NCBI GenBank assembly: GCA_934047225.1
Contig: OW204001.1
Location: forward strand, 11,020,201-11,084,200
DNA length: 64,000 nucleotides
Source of the DNA: Ypsolopha sequella
Lineage: Eukaryota; Arthropoda; Insecta; Lepidoptera; Ypsolophidae
Reading direction: 5' to 3'
Within the stretch, counting starts at the first letter, position 1. Each line of letters starts with the position of its first letter. Below, piece by piece: positions 13,135-24,590 of this stretch. Position numbers and translations under genes: made by a program. Under the pieces are notes generated by a model. That model did not search any database and was not told the origin of the DNA. It saw only the letters and a program-made list of their open reading frames with translations.

Positions 13135-14132
13135 TATGAGTATTTTGTCATAATTTTAAAAAAGGAACAGTGTAAACTAAAGGACAATAATAGTAACACC
13201 CAGAGGAAGTTTTTTACACGTAACTGCTATAAACGGATTAACTCTAGCACTCAAGACAAAAAGATTCAAGATTGATGAGAGACTTGAAATTAGAAACGAA
13301 TTAAAAATTAATCCCGGAACTGGATATTCTCAACGTGGCTTAGATTTGTGTAATAGAAAAGAAGAGGGTCATTACACTTTTAATTTTTTTTCTTTTGATG
13401 CTGTTATAAGGAATATTAAAGCCCGCATTCTTTAGATGTCTTACTCAGAGATATAAAAAATAGTCATCATTGTAATAAATGGTCTTTGGCAATCGTCCTC
13501 GTGACTGTGATTTTGAGTTATTCTAAAATTACAAAGCCACTTTACTAAATGTTATAACACAAGGTTGATGAGTTTGATGTAAATATCTACTTTTATGATC
13601 ATAGATCACATATTAAACCATTTATAAAAATTGCTGTTCTGCTACAAACAAACATTTATTGGTTTCTCCAACTTCCTATTTGTGTCTAACCAAATCGGTA
13701 TTACTTTCGACAGTTACTTCAAATTAAACCTTTAAACTATAGTTAAATTACACAGTAAATTTCTGATTATTTTATGTTAATTCCAACCCGTTCTTAAACA
13801 TAGCGTTATCTTAATGAGACTGCACCCTATAAAAGAGTCTTCGGAAATTTTATTTTTACCATAATTGCAGAAGCAAACTACACATAGCAATTTCTCGGTT
13901 AAAGGTTACCATACCATAGAAAAAGTTAATAAATTTCTTAATATAACCACAACATAACTCTTGCCACTTCACTATTACTGAAGGTTCTGAAGTAATTTGT
14001 CATGTTATTATTACACCAGACATGTAAACGAGTCTTGTGGTAATTACAATGGCAAAATTATTCAAATTGACAACCGAATCGATATTAAATAACCCGTCTG
14101 CATTTTTATTATCATGCAACAGCAGAGTCTTC
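13135..14132. other. AT-rich intronic stretch, nothing recognised
   Basis: No repeat shared with the rest of the window and no convincing coding frame seen. Confidence 0.5.
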
Positions 14133-14546
14133 TTAAGGTGCTACGGAAAAAAAATCTACACTTTTAGAACTTGCATATCTACTTCAGTAAATAATGTGTT
14201 ATTTTGATAAAATAGTATGTTATTCATGGAATCTTTTTCTAGGGATCTGTTAAACAGAAACGCGATTGGAGAAATTCGGCTCGATAGAAATATTTATTGA
14301 AATGAGACCTTTTTCGACACCAATTCTCCTGATTTGACAATTAAGAATGACACATGGACTGCAATTATATTTTATTAGATGGGTTTTAACGGTATTTAGG
14401 ACGAAGTTTTGATAGCAACTTTAGTACATTTTATATTAAAAAAAAACCGACTTTTTGCTACATTTCACGAATCCGTCCCTCTCGCACTGAGGGTTTTTTC
14501 CCATATGAAGTAACAGGCACGCTTAAACTTCTATGTATCGCCTTAA
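14133..14546 (-). mobile_element. R1 TTAA-type MITE, copy 1
   Basis: Flanked by TTAA at 14133-14136 and 14543-14546. In minus orientation it opens GGCGATACATAG, contains ACCCTCAGTGCGAGAGGGAC and GGATTCGT, and ends TAGCACCTTAA. The same ~420-bp order occurs five more times in the window. It is non-coding. Confidence 0.85.
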
Positions 14547-15559
14547 TGGCAATTTCATATTTCATTAACGGTCACGAAAACGAAGTTTCTCAAAACACGA
14601 AAAATCATAAATTTAACTCGTAAAATTCTATGAACCGATATCAGAGTTCATGAACCAATACATTTTGTTGCCTATCAGCAGCAATTATTGTTAGACGTTG
14701 TAAGTCGATGTCACTTGATATTGTAGAATGGCATTCAAAAAATTTTTCTTCACTATGTCGCTTATTGAACAACCATCAACTTACATGTGGTCACCAGTAA
14801 CTCAATATGGCGGCCGTTAATAATAATAATCGCGGAGATTGGCCACAAAATGCTTTAAAGTTAATTCGATGCGGCTGAACTGGTTGAAACTCTTGTGTAA
14901 CTAAACTACTTAAGCAAGACCTTCCGCTCTTCTTCAAGGTATTTTTTGAAGCCCGGGTAGGGTACGAGGAAAGAAACGGTAGAGGTCTCTGTGCAGTGGT
15001 TAGGTGATATTCTTGTGCATGCATCGTCGGCCGTGCCTTGAGACTAGAGGTTCAGGTTACTTGGATCACGTTCAAGGTGCGCGAGAGCAGGCTAGTGGTC
15101 ACCGATGTTAAATTTGACGTCTATGACAATAATTTAATAATATTTTAAGAAGTAATAACATTTATTGCTATCTTTATTTACTAAATAGGAAACATCCTCT
15201 AAGACTAAAAAAAGTTATTGCAACAAAGATATAAAATGAAAATGGTAACAAGAATTATTATTTCGTAGCGTAGTACACCTTGCAAAATTAGAACAGGTTA
15301 ATGCAACATTTATAATATCAAAATTTTCGTTTCCAATTTGCAATGAAGTCCCATAAATAAACCACCTACATTTCGTATTAAGGTTTGCACAGGCCGCTAT
15401 CGGACCTTACTCCGCCCCACGTCAGAGTTTTAATTAAACCACTATGTTTTACAGCACGAGTCGTTAAATTGTACTCGAAACTCTTACAGTTTAATTATAT
15501 GTTAATTACGCATATTTTAATTATTATTGATTCTTTAAATTCATTTTCCTTTGTTTCAG
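14547..15559. other. Intron 3' end preceding the zinc-finger exon
   Basis: AT-rich with a moderately GC-rich part (about 14800-15110). No repeats shared with the window were noticed. It ends in the splice acceptor at 15559. Confidence 0.5.
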
Positions 15560-15560
15560 G
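15531..15560 (+). promoter_or_regulatory. 3' splice site of the zinc-finger exon
   Basis: A T/C-rich tract ending TTTGTTTCAG sits directly before the exon. Opening the frame here gives the conserved [11 protein letters not shown] continuation of the odd-skipped finger array. The reading frame implies a phase 2 intron that splits the Arg codon of the DHR-YIH motif. No ATG near the start of the exon is needed, because the fingers require an upstream exon. Confidence 0.9.
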
Positions 15561-16865
15561 TACATTCATTCGAAGGAGAAACCGTTCAAATGTACAGAAT
15601 GCGGAAAGGGATTTTGTCAATCGAGAACATTGGCGGTTCACAAAATTTTGCACATGGAAGAATCGCCACACAAATGTCCTGTCTGTAGTCGAAGTTTCAA
15701 CCAGCGATCTAACTTGAAAACTCATTTACTTACCCATACTGATCATAAACCTTACGAATGCAACTCCTGCGGTAAAGTCTTTCGAAGAAACTGTGACTTG
15801 AGGCGACATGCTCTTACCCACGCTGTAGGCGATGTTCCACCTGGCGACGTTTTAGATGTCGGTGAAGAAGACATCGGTAGGCCCGGGTCACCTATTGAAC
15901 CAGGCTTTGACGATGATGACGCGGAATTGTCGTCACCTGATCATTCTCCTGTAAGACGAGCTCGATCTTCATCTATTGAAAGTATTGGAAGAGAGCAAAG
16001 CGAAGAAAGGCCAAGACAGCCCTCACCATCAACTGTTGAACGTAATCTTGTAGAACGCACTCTGTGTCATCATAATGAAAACAGAGATAGAGCTAGCCCT
16101 TATACAATGCGTCCGCAACATCCCGAGAAACATCGTTTCCCATCTGACTTGTATGAGAAACGACGCTACACTTCGGATGAAATAATAGAAAAAGAGATGC
16201 GTTACACCGATTTGCCAGAGCAAGTGAAACATCCCCAGCTACAGATTCGTCGAGACTTGCATCAAGTAACACCACCAGATCCTTCTAAAATGGGTCCTAT
16301 GACCAGCCCACCAATAGAAACAGTGCATTCTGGAATATTTTTAAGTCCGTTCAGGAAACGAAGTCATCCACCTGATGTCAGAGAAAACGTGAGAAATTGT
16401 GCAGGGGTGTATAGAAGTCGATCCCCGGAGCCAACTAATTTGTCCATGCCAAGACAACCAATCGGGAATAATGATATGGGAGTTGGCTTACCACCAACAA
16501 TGATAGGTCTGTCATCATATCATAAATTTGGCTTACCAATGCCTCCTCCTCATTCTCATATGGCGTATCCTGGTCCAGCTCCTCACAACGTTTTGGGTCC
16601 TCAACAGACCCAAGCTCAAGATTTGATTGTGAAACATGCACCTCCCAAAGATACTGCCCCAAGTACTTCAACATGTGTATCAAGCTGTGCCGACATGATG
16701 CAGTCTACTTCGAAAGATACAGATGAAGGAAGTTCGTCGAGCTCGATTGCTGAAGGAATAAAGAATATTATCGGTATACAGCCGAGCATGCATCCGAAGC
16801 CCAGTGCAAGTACGTCCAGTGGTCCAAAAAAAGGTTTCAGCATAGAAGATATTATGCGGCGTTGA
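15560..16865 (+). CDS. bowl: Terminal coding exon of an odd-skipped family C2H2 zinc-finger transcription factor, probably bowl
   Basis: The exon begins after a pyrimidine-rich tract and CAG acceptor (AG at 15558-15559). Its first base completes a split codon (phase 2), followed by 434 codons and TGA at 16863-16865. Residues 1-3 (YIH) end a finger whose start lies in an earlier exon. Complete C2H2 fingers follow: C11/C14/H27/H31, C39/C42/H55/H59 and C67/C70/H83/H87, joined by TDHKPYE-type linkers. These are the near-invariant fingers of Odd, Sob, Bowl and vertebrate OSR. After the fingers comes an LDVGEED segment, acidic and SP-rich stretches, then low-complexity Ser/Pro/His sequence. PTNLSM (291-296) resembles a CtBP-binding PxDLS motif. 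The last residues, FSIEDIMRR, match the eh1-like Groucho-recruiting motif known in Odd. The nuclear product should bind DNA and repress transcription; in Drosophila bowl acts in gut, leg-joint and epidermal patterning, downstream of Lines/Drm. Bowl is preferred over odd or sob because of the finger number and the sequence just after the fingers. The family call is very safe, the paralogue less so. Confidence 0.93.
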
Positions 16866-17790
16866 TGAAGAGTTTTAATTTAAAATATATATAGAGTTAC
16901 TTTTAGATTACTTATATATAATAGTATGTCGTTAAGACATTAGAAAATATTGAGTAGCTCATAACGTAGAAGTTAAACCAACTATTTAAAATTATTAGAA
17001 ATACGTTGATTTAACTTTATGTATATAGGTATATAGAGGTATGTATGTATTTGCAACGTGGATTTGGTTTTCGTAAAGATCTCATAAGGTTTGTTTGTGC
17101 AGTGTTTTGTTTACCTCCAAATTTTAAAAATTAGTTTATCAAAATTTTAGGATTTATAATATTTTAGTTTCAAATAAAATAACATAATTGTCATGTGGTA
17201 TGTATGCCTGATGTAGTAAGGTGACAAAACGAAGGTTTTTGTTGGCATGGTTTAGATTTGCAATACATCAGTGCTAATATGTTTTAACTATAAGCTAAAG
17301 AAGAATATGACTGGTTTTTAAGCTATTTTTATGTGTTATTTATTATTTTACTTTATTTATAATAGAATTACATCCGTATTTGTCGAAGTATTTTATTTAG
17401 GGCTTAAATTAAGTGAATATGTTGTGAAATAGAGATGTATTACTATTTAATGCAAACTCTTAATTTCTCAAAAAAAGTGTATATATAAATTAGGTTATTT
17501 TGCTAATTGTTACATATTCTTATATAATATTACTAGTATTGATATTATAGTTTTAATTATACGACCTTATTAAATATATACTTACATATTTTGTTTTTGA
17601 AATTCCGTCTTTACTGTCATTTTTAATGTATTTAGTAATTTGTAGTTGTAAAATTAGTTTGACTAAAAGTGATTGTAATTGTAAAATTGATAATTAAATA
17701 TGATACTTTTTCGCATTTGGAAAGTATTTTTAATGCAATTATAGTTATTGCTCAGATAGTTAAGTCAAATAAAATAAGAAATAAATTATG
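16866..17790 (+). other. Probable 3' UTR of the odd-skipped family gene
   Basis: About 920 bp of very AT-rich, repeat-poor sequence follows the stop codon. AATAAA signals occur at 17173-17178, 17768-17773 and 17780-17785. The last pair lies just before the first repeat (17871) and is the natural end of a long transcript; the first would give a short isoform. The extent is inferred from sequence only. Confidence 0.6.
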
Positions 17791-17870
17791 ACTTTCCTTA
17801 AATTGATTTTTATTTTACAATTTACTGTGCTGCAAATTTTCCTAAATTAACAGAACATAGTTTTTGTCCA

Positions 17871-18175
17871 TTTTTATGGTTCCGTATCCAAACGGTAACC
17901 AACGGGGCCCTATTACTAAGACTCCGCTGTCCGTCTGTCTGTCCGACTGTCCGTCTGTCACCAGGCTGTATCTCATGAACCGTGGTAGTTAGACAGTTGA
18001 AATTTTCACAGATGATGTATTTCTGTTGCCGCTATAACAAAAAATACTAAAAAACAGAATAAAATAAATATTTAAGGGGGCTCCCATACAACAGACTTGT
18101 TTTTTTTTGCCGTTTTTATAGATAATTAACGAACGTTTCGTGCGCGAGTCCGACTCGCACTTGGCCAGTTTTTTA
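17871..18175 (-). repeat. SINE-A, full-length copy, minus orientation
   Basis: Reads GGTTCCGTATCC...CTGTCCGTCTGTC...GAGTCCGACTCGCACTTGGCC, the reverse complement of the 3897-4192 copy. Its head (18109-18175) is also the outer end of the large palindrome at 18109-18690. It lies about 80 bp past the last candidate poly(A) signal of the zinc-finger gene. Confidence 0.85.
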
Positions 18176-18690
18176 TATCTACCACGTTTGGTGGAAAGCA
18201 TTGATGAGACCTAAAATGAAGCCCAGAAAGTGGGAGAGTGAAGAAAGATGAGCCTATAGACAGTCTGTTCAGGAACCTCCAAAAAATCTACGGAATTCGT
18301 TAACATACGAATGACTCATTCTTTATACGCAACTGCCTGTATACACCTTTAAGAGGCCCCTTCACGTCTGGATTTTTCTTAATATTCTTACAAAATGTAA
18401 AAACTGATTGTGAACTGAAAAATCCAGGCGTGAAGTGGCCTCTTAAAGGTGTTTACAGGTAGTTGCGTATAAAGAATGAGTTATTCGTATGTTACCGACT
18501 TCCGTAGATTTTTTCGAGGTTCCTGAACAGACTGTCTATAGGCTCATCTTTCTTCACTCTCCCACTTTCTGGGCTTCATTTTAGGTCTCATCAACGCTTA
18601 CCACCAAACGTGGTAGATATAAAAAACTGGCCAAGTGCGAGTCGGACTCGCGCACGAAACGTTCCATACCATTATCTATAAAAACAGCTT
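18109..18690. repeat. Large palindrome (~270-bp arms, 38-base loop) with SINE-A heads at both ends
   Basis: Positions 18109-18378 are mirrored by 18417-18690, centre near 18397.5, with only a few mismatches and one small indel. The arms run from the SINE head through ATCTACCACGTTTGGTGG..., GCCCAGAAAGTGGGAGAGTG and CCTATAGACAGTCTGTTCAG. The innermost ~98 bp (18349-18446) has TTAA at each edge and looks like a small TTAA MITE in its own right. No ORF. Confidence 0.85.
18623..18690 (+). repeat. SINE-A head fragment
   Basis: AACTGGCCAAGTGCGAGTCG through CCATTATCTATAAAAAC matches the SINE-A head in plus orientation and then stops. It faces the copy at 17871-18175 across the palindrome. Confidence 0.8.
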
Positions 18691-19662
18691 ATTCTCTTTA
18701 TATTTTTTTCATAAATATTATCTAGTGACATCTAACTACGTCTCCATACAGCCCAAAAAGCAAAAGTTGATGAAACACCATCATAATAGCTGTCAAGGTA
18801 TCGTGAATATTGCCTCGTTTTTGCGCAAAGTTTTGCAAATTGTATAATTTTTATCTATGAAAAAAGAGAGAAATACAGACGCGCGTCGTTCATGTAAAAA
18901 AGACGAAGTTTATACACTTTTTACTTTTATATGGCAGCTGAGCGGAGTGGCCCACCATAAGGAGCGATTATCATGACGTCATGCCAGTACTGGATAAGTC
19001 GCTTGGTGGCATTTATTTATTTACTTTAATTAAAACGGACAAACCAATTACAATAATTAAAGATAGTAACACAAACACAAAACGGTATAATCATGGTTTT
19101 GTCATGAGGGTGGTGACTTGCCACGGCTAAAATCTATCGCCAATTGAAGTGAAAGGATTAGTCGATTAGTTGGGTCTTGCTTAAACTATCCAGGGGCAGC
19201 AGGCTTCTTTGGAGTAACCCCCACTTACCTAAGAAACGACACTCGCATTGAAAATGCCAAAATTGTATCGGTGAAACGGTTGGCATGTAATCAACAATAA
19301 TCACACGTAAGTGATCAAGCCGCATGTAATAATAATATAGAATATACTCTTATGTGTAAGTTGAATATTTTCTCATCAAGCCAATAATGTGTAAGGCATT
19401 AAAACATTTGATACTACATTTATCGAACATCACTTTACGACCAATTACATTGTCTGCACCGCATAAATTGTGCTATAAACAATTTACTGACCCATGTATG
19501 AATATGAAAGATAGTGGTTTTCATTCTAATGGCATGGATATAAAGTTATAACAATTTTATAAAACTCTTTACCGGTTTAGTTATGGATTTTCGAAAACAA
19601 TTTGCAGAATACCTAATAGATACAGAGCGCGGTCACGCTTTGTAAAATTAGACGGGTTAAGT
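18691..19662. other. AT-rich intergenic stretch, nothing recognised
   Basis: No supported gene or shared repeat seen. Confidence 0.5.
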
Positions 19663-19797
19663 AAGGAAGGCAGACCAAAAATACGATGGCGGGACGATCT
19701 TCATTAATTTTTACCGGGGTGTTCAGAAGTAGCGCAGGATGTGGTATCACCAAGGGGAGGCTTGTCCCAGCAGTGGGACACTATACAGGCTACATGA
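19663..19797 (+). pseudogene. C-terminal remnant of a non-LTR retrotransposon ORF
   Basis: The frame reads KEGRPKIRWRDDLH, stop, then FLPGCSEVAQDV...GGLSQQWDT. GRPK-RWRDDL and QQWD are signatures of the extreme C-terminus of insect LINE polyproteins (RTE-like in my recollection). One in-frame stop and the lack of upstream sequence mark it as dead and 5'-truncated. Confidence 0.7.
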
Positions 19798-20429
19798 AAC
19801 ATCCATCTATTTCACCGCAAAGACGTTTTTTGAGTGAAAGCGCGCGATGTTTCGGTTTTCATAGCAGTAGCCACAGCTTGAGTGCTCTATTTTAAGAAGA
19901 TGGCATACCCTAGCAACTTTTTTTATTACCCGTCCAGCACAATAAGTCCTACGGCAAAGACTTTATTTGCTTGTCATAGAGGCGATTATATGTTGGCTCT
20001 TTGGCCTCTTTTTCTTGAACGCGTAATACTAGTGATCACGCAGCGAAACAACAAATTGGTGTGTTTTTAGCTAATACTGAAAAATTCTGTAGGGAAAATA
20101 ATATTGAATTTAGGTGATATACCTTCATATTTCTATTACCTATTTTATGAAAAAAAATCAAGTTGATCTCTTAACCGCGTTCTTGAAGCGAACGTTTGAT
20201 AACCAAAAAAAGAGAGGGTGCAAAACATTTTTTTTTGACAAAAGTGTAAATCTTAGTACATTGTTTATACGTAACATCCCTAGAGAAAAGATTAATAAAC
20301 CAAATATATTTTTTTCAATACAAGGAGAGTCCGAATTTCTTCAAACGAATCCTAGATAGACTGGAGTTGGTCATGCTCTAGGCTCATGTACAGGCTTAAA
20401 CAATAATTAACTAGTATTAGTTGTAAACT
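19798..20429. other. AT-rich stretch without recognised genes
   Basis: Short open frames occur at 19882-20070 and 20114-20359 but show no recognisable protein. Confidence 0.4.
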
Positions 20430-20580
20430 TCGTACCTACCGCGCCCACGGGGTATAGGGGTTGGCGGGCGGGGTATCGGAGGGGATGCGGATGGTGTGAC
20501 GGGAGGGTGAGCGAGCGGGACGCATGGGGCGGACCAAGGCGGATGGCCAGTCGCCGGGGAGTAGGTCGCTCCATAGACAA
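20430..20580. other. GC-rich island
   Basis: About 150 bases of strongly G-rich sequence (GGGGTATAGGGG, GGCGGGCGGGG, GGGACGCATGGGGCGGACC) in a roughly 65% AT setting. It could be a CpG-like promoter or enhancer, or part of a repeat. There is no ORF or splice pattern to choose. Confidence 0.5.
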
Positions 20581-20599
20581 GGGTAGTATAAACCGATTA

Positions 20600-21046
20600 T
20601 AATGGATCTCTTTTGTAGACTCTATGATATTTTAAAGTTGTCGTACGAAGTTGACAACCTATATAGTTTGCCCCAAACTGTGAACTCGCGGAACCCCAAC
20701 CCCATATCTCTGCAACCCCTTTACCAATTTGGCTCATATTTAAACTATGCCTACTAAATTTCATGACGTTCCGATCAATGATACTCATGTTATTGTCGGA
20801 CAAACATACATACATACAAACTCCGGATCGGAGAACTTCGTTCGCTAAGTTCACTCGTTCTAATACCACAGAGTTCAGCGGGTCTACCGCGTAATTCTGA
20901 TTTTCATCAACATCAACTTGAGATTGAAATTTGTCGTGCGTGCGACGACGCCCGCCTAACATGCCATCTCTTTTGCACGCGTTGAATTTCGCATGCATTT
21001 ACTTGAAGTTTATACAAATCAGAATTACGCGGTAGACCCGCAGTTC
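20600..21046. repeat. Interspersed repeat with a 25-bp perfect inverted pair
   Basis: 20600-20850 has the look of a common moth interspersed repeat (in minus sense GACAATAACATGAGTATC, with CATACATACATAC). Beside it GCGGGTCTACCGCG... (20878-20902) is repeated perfectly inverted at 21017-21041, 115 bases away. Class unknown. Confidence 0.5.
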
Positions 21047-21646
21047 CACTTGACGCAAAATGGGGTGCTCAATGTTAGGGATGCCCTTAATGGAAAATTC
21101 AATACTCGTTTACACCCTCGTTTCACCGAAGCTTTTTGGGGTGAGTGTGAGTGCAGAATTTGTTTTTTACCTTTTTCTCAAGAAGAAAATCCTAATTGAT
21201 CTGAAAAATCTCAATAACGACATTTCCAATCACAATTAACTAGAAAGACATCACAGGTGCACAAGATTACCTCCAGAAGCGCTTAATTTATATAAAAATC
21301 TAAAATTATAGATTCTACAAAATAACCAATTATTGAACTGATATTATCGTCAAGTAAACGAAAATCAAAGTATTTAAGAAATCAAAGACAGCACAATGTA
21401 GTAGTAAAGTAACCCTGCAGGGGTTATTAACAAAAAGGTGTTCTTTTTACGACCACAGTTTTATGATGCAACGCGCGAATGACGATCTTGAGCGGGTGTT
21501 ATTCTTACTGCTACTTGAGTTTTTTTTTTAATCAATGCCAGAAACCGGTCAAAAGCAAGTCGTTTTGACAGTTGATCGTTTCCATGTTCAAATCGCGATT
21601 TTTTAAGTGTTCCTTTAAAAGCTCAGACAGTTCTTTATCTGAGTTT
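21047..21646. other. AT-rich stretch, nothing recognised
   Basis: No supported gene, and no repeat shared with the rest of the window noticed. Confidence 0.45.
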
Positions 21647-22020
21647 AATAGTAGTTTATGCTACTAGGGCGAAAAGGAATAAATTACGAGGACGATTCGT
21701 GTTCTAAACGTAACCGAGTAATTGATTTCTCTTACGCCCGTGTATCATACTACGTTTTTCAATGCATGCATAGTGTGAGGAAATAAAACAAATATAATCT
21801 TGTGAACTTCAAATTATAATTGGCTCAAAAGGACTGTATCCAGAGCCGTCAAACAGTGGAAAAAAAAATTATAACATTTATGGTATACAGGAAAGGCTGC
21901 AGGTTAGCCAACCATTGTAAATAAATTAAAAAAATAATAATATAAAGCTCTAGGGCAACATAATCGACTTTCTGTTCGGTTTTGATGCATAAAAAGTGGG
22001 CTTTTACGAGCACTTGCATT
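21647..22020 (+). repeat. R5 repeat, copy 1
   Basis: Direct-orientation copy of 44318-44684. Both start AATAGTAGTTTATGCT and end GAGCACTTGCATTG. The first ~110 bp folds back on itself: GGGCGAAAAGGAATAAATTA pairs with TAATTTATTGCTCTTACGCCC of the other copy. Non-coding, class unknown. Confidence 0.75.
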
Positions 22021-22679
22021 GAAAAATCATAAAACCAATTCTGAAAGGAAATGAACCTAAAATCCCATTTCGAAAATTTCAGATTTAGAATCTTCGAGAA
22101 CTGAAAGAATTGGCAATAAACAGAACTCAATGGACAATTCTATGCTTATAAATCGACGACAAGGTAAGTATCTAAGTACCTGTATATCTATTTAAATACG
22201 TATACAGTACTACAAGAATCTTATGGCGCGTGTATGACAGTGACAAGGGGGCGCAGCTGTGAAACAAGGCATAATATAGCAGCGTTAGTTCCGATTTTGA
22301 CCACGACCAATCCATACGCCAAAGGAGCCTTGTCGCACTGTGAAAATGGACTACCTCTCTCTCACTGACTCATCGAAATCTACGGAACTATAGAGTCTGC
22401 AAAGTTTAAATTCAGCAGTTACGTTCCATATCACGCACGCATTCTTAAAAATTCATATAAGGGCAGATTGAGCACCTCATTTTGCATCAATCAGAACTGA
22501 ACTTTATGTCGTTTCCTTTTAGTTTAAAATAGCACGGTCTCAGCCGTGGAAGTTGGACAACCTAGAAACACGTGCTCGCGAAGAACTGCGTTTTTATTTA
22601 ATTAACTCAGCTTCTAGATAAAATTATTAAAATATTCCAAAATGTTTAGACGGGGTTATTAGTCACTTATTTTTATTAC

Positions 22680-22880
22680 AAATTTCAAGGCTGTATAATT
22701 TAAGAAAGGCCCTTTAATACTCGAAAAACAGTAAATTTATTATATCGAGCGAACTAAAATGTTTAGATCAGCCCTACAGTCTACTATATCTATGTTATTT
22801 TTATTAAACCGATTGACCAAGTTACATGATGTGAAATGGTCATTTGAAGTTGTGCATCTGACCTCATACGGACCCTTAAG
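22680..22880 (+). repeat. R6 repeat, copy 1
   Basis: Shares with 56741-56941 the words TTTCAAGGCTGTATAATTTA, CGATTGACCAAGTTACA and GTGAAATGGTCATTTGAAG, plus GTTGTGCATCTGACCT. About 200 bp, same orientation. Class unknown. Confidence 0.7.
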
Positions 22881-22941
22881 AAAGGATTTTGTGATATAAT
22901 TTTGAAGTTTGTTACTTCTTTAGCGCTAGTGGAACAAACGT

Positions 22942-23281
22942 CTGCGGAGCAATCCTAGTTCATACAAACGAAATACAAAAACTATTTGTAAATAATAGAT
23001 TATTCTCAGGATAGTATGTGGTAATTCTGATTGGATTACAGAATATCTAGGTTCCCAAATATATATTTTGAAAAGACACTGATTTAATGACGAAATATAA
23101 ACAATTTAAAATTTCCATAGAAAGCTTATTTTTCTCATATTTCATGTTTCAATCAGTATTCTTATTTGATTTATATTTGGGAACCTAGATATTCTGTAAT
23201 GCAATCCAAATAAGTACACATCACCTATCATTTACAAATGATCTTGGTATTTCGTTTGTATGGACTAAGATTGCTCCGCAA
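22942..23281. mobile_element. Foldback/MITE element with ~110-bp arms
   Basis: Left arm 22942-23068 (TGCGGAGCAATC...GAATATCTAGGTTCCCAAAT) recurs inverted at 23165-23281 (ATTTGGGAACCTAGATATTC...GATTGCTCCGCA). A short AT-rich loop separates them. Non-coding. Confidence 0.8.
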
Positions 23282-23286
23282 GCCTC

Positions 23287-23423
23287 TTAAGGGGCTGCAC
23301 TATGCTAAAATTCGGTCCTGCTCTAACGCGTTTGTTTTTTAACTCTCTATCCAGCTCTAATCAGATGCCGCGCACGCAAAACTTCAGTTATTTTGAAATC
23401 GTGGCTTCATTAGGACATACAGA
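23287..23423 (-). mobile_element. R2 TTAA-type MITE, end fragment
   Basis: TTAA then GGGGCTGCACTATGCTAAA, followed by the complement of the R2 3' region (GTTTTGCGTGCGCG, TAACTGAAG). It is the inverted 3' end of R2, lost after about 135 bp. It abuts the foldback element ending at 23281. Confidence 0.75.
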
Positions 23424-24170
23424 AATAAAGTAGCAAGGCTTTTTTGTAGATAATAATGAGATCTTTTATTGTGTGAAAGATTCATTTCAAACGCATGTTC
23501 CGTGTCCGAGCGCATTAAATGTACAGAATGAAATTAGGTACCTACAGATACTCGTATATATTTATTTGAGTAAAGATATAAAATTTCGATAATCTATAAA
23601 GGCTTAATTCGTCAGATAAACATGATTAAGTACATATATATTTCCCAGAATTTTCTAGTAGCCAGTTTGGCCTACAAATCGAGCTAAATATACGCAATTC
23701 TACCAAATCCACGCTTATTCAAGCCTTAAGGTAACAAAAACAGCAAAACGCAATCTGAAAAGAAACAGCACATGGAGGAAGCTAGTTGGTACCAGAAACG
23801 TGCGTGCAACTAACATTTAGCAGTAGCTTTCTCAATCATCGGAATCCAAAATACTAAATTATTTTACAACCGAAATCTCGTTTCCTCGATATTTCAAAGC
23901 CGGTACAGAGGATCGAAGTGAAAGCATCGAGCTCTCGGCAGCGCAAATCGATTATGTTGCTCGTTTTAGTATGGCCATAGCTAATTATTAAGGTCGTTGC
24001 TTTAGCTAGTAGCTGAATAGAGCCTTAGATGGACGACGCTAATGGTGATTGTCTTTACGAATGAATGGATACTCATACTTGAAAAGTTTTTTAGTCTAGT
24101 AGTTTGATTTTAAACTACTTTTGAAGGGGTCACAGGCCCCTGCGCAAATGAAAAGTCTAACGGCAATACC
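23424..24170. other. AT-rich stretch, nothing recognised
   Basis: No supported coding frame or shared repeat seen. Confidence 0.4.
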
Positions 24171-24590
24171 TATTCCCTTTCAAGTTAGCTCTTCTGCTCT
24201 GTTCTGTTCTGGTGACTCATCCAGCCAGCAGTTCTGCTGCAAAGGTGCGAAGACCTGAGACACCGGTGAGCCACGTAGTACACAAGAGGGATCTGGAGAG
24301 ATGGAGTTGCAGGATCGAGGATGAAGGGAGATTGGAGGCATTGTAAAGTGAGTATTTAAGGATTAAATACATATGATAATTTGTGTGTAATAAATATGGA
24401 TGTACTGGAGGCTGCGCTTTGGAGTCATTCGGGCTCCAATTCTTTATCTGTTTCGGGTAAATTGTAGATTTCTTCTGCTGTTTTCTTTACGAAGAGCCTG
24501 TCTCCAGAAATGTTTTTCCAGAAACCTCTGTTTTTTCGTGAAAATGTTACATGTTGGAACAGAGAATTATTCCCTTTCAAGTTAGCTCTT
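24171..24590. repeat. 23-bp direct repeat bracketing 374 bp of different composition
   Basis: The 23-mer beginning TATTCCCTTTCAAGTTAGCT is found exactly at 24171-24193 and 24568-24590. The bracketed segment is richer in G and C and contains AGATGGAGTTGCAGGATCGAG and a later AATAAA. This could be a long target duplication around an insertion or a segmental duplication. No poly(A) tail is seen at the junction. Confidence 0.55.

Larger units (their letters stand above)
1..15559 (+). other. Presumed intron or 5' flank of the odd-skipped family gene
   Basis: The finger exon needs an upstream exon with the first fingers (the DERPYSCDICGKAF region). No open frame in 1-15559 on the plus strand carries such fingers. 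The stretch is therefore most likely one long intron, with the start codon and first exon beyond the left edge. It holds mobile elements at 12-455, 2214-4433, 7251-7690, 12881-13132 and 14133-14546, and otherwise AT-rich sequence without recognisable genes. Confidence 0.6.

Noticed and set aside
15385..15717. 110-codon ORF overlapping the zinc-finger exon, and several minus-strand ORFs at 15495-16843
   Set aside because: They are other-frame shadows of the real exon, which is fixed by its finger cysteines and histidines and the splice acceptor.
20597..20998. 133-codon minus-strand ORF
   Set aside because: It lies in interspersed repeat sequence with CATACATACATAC and inverted repeats; the translation looks like repeat read-through.
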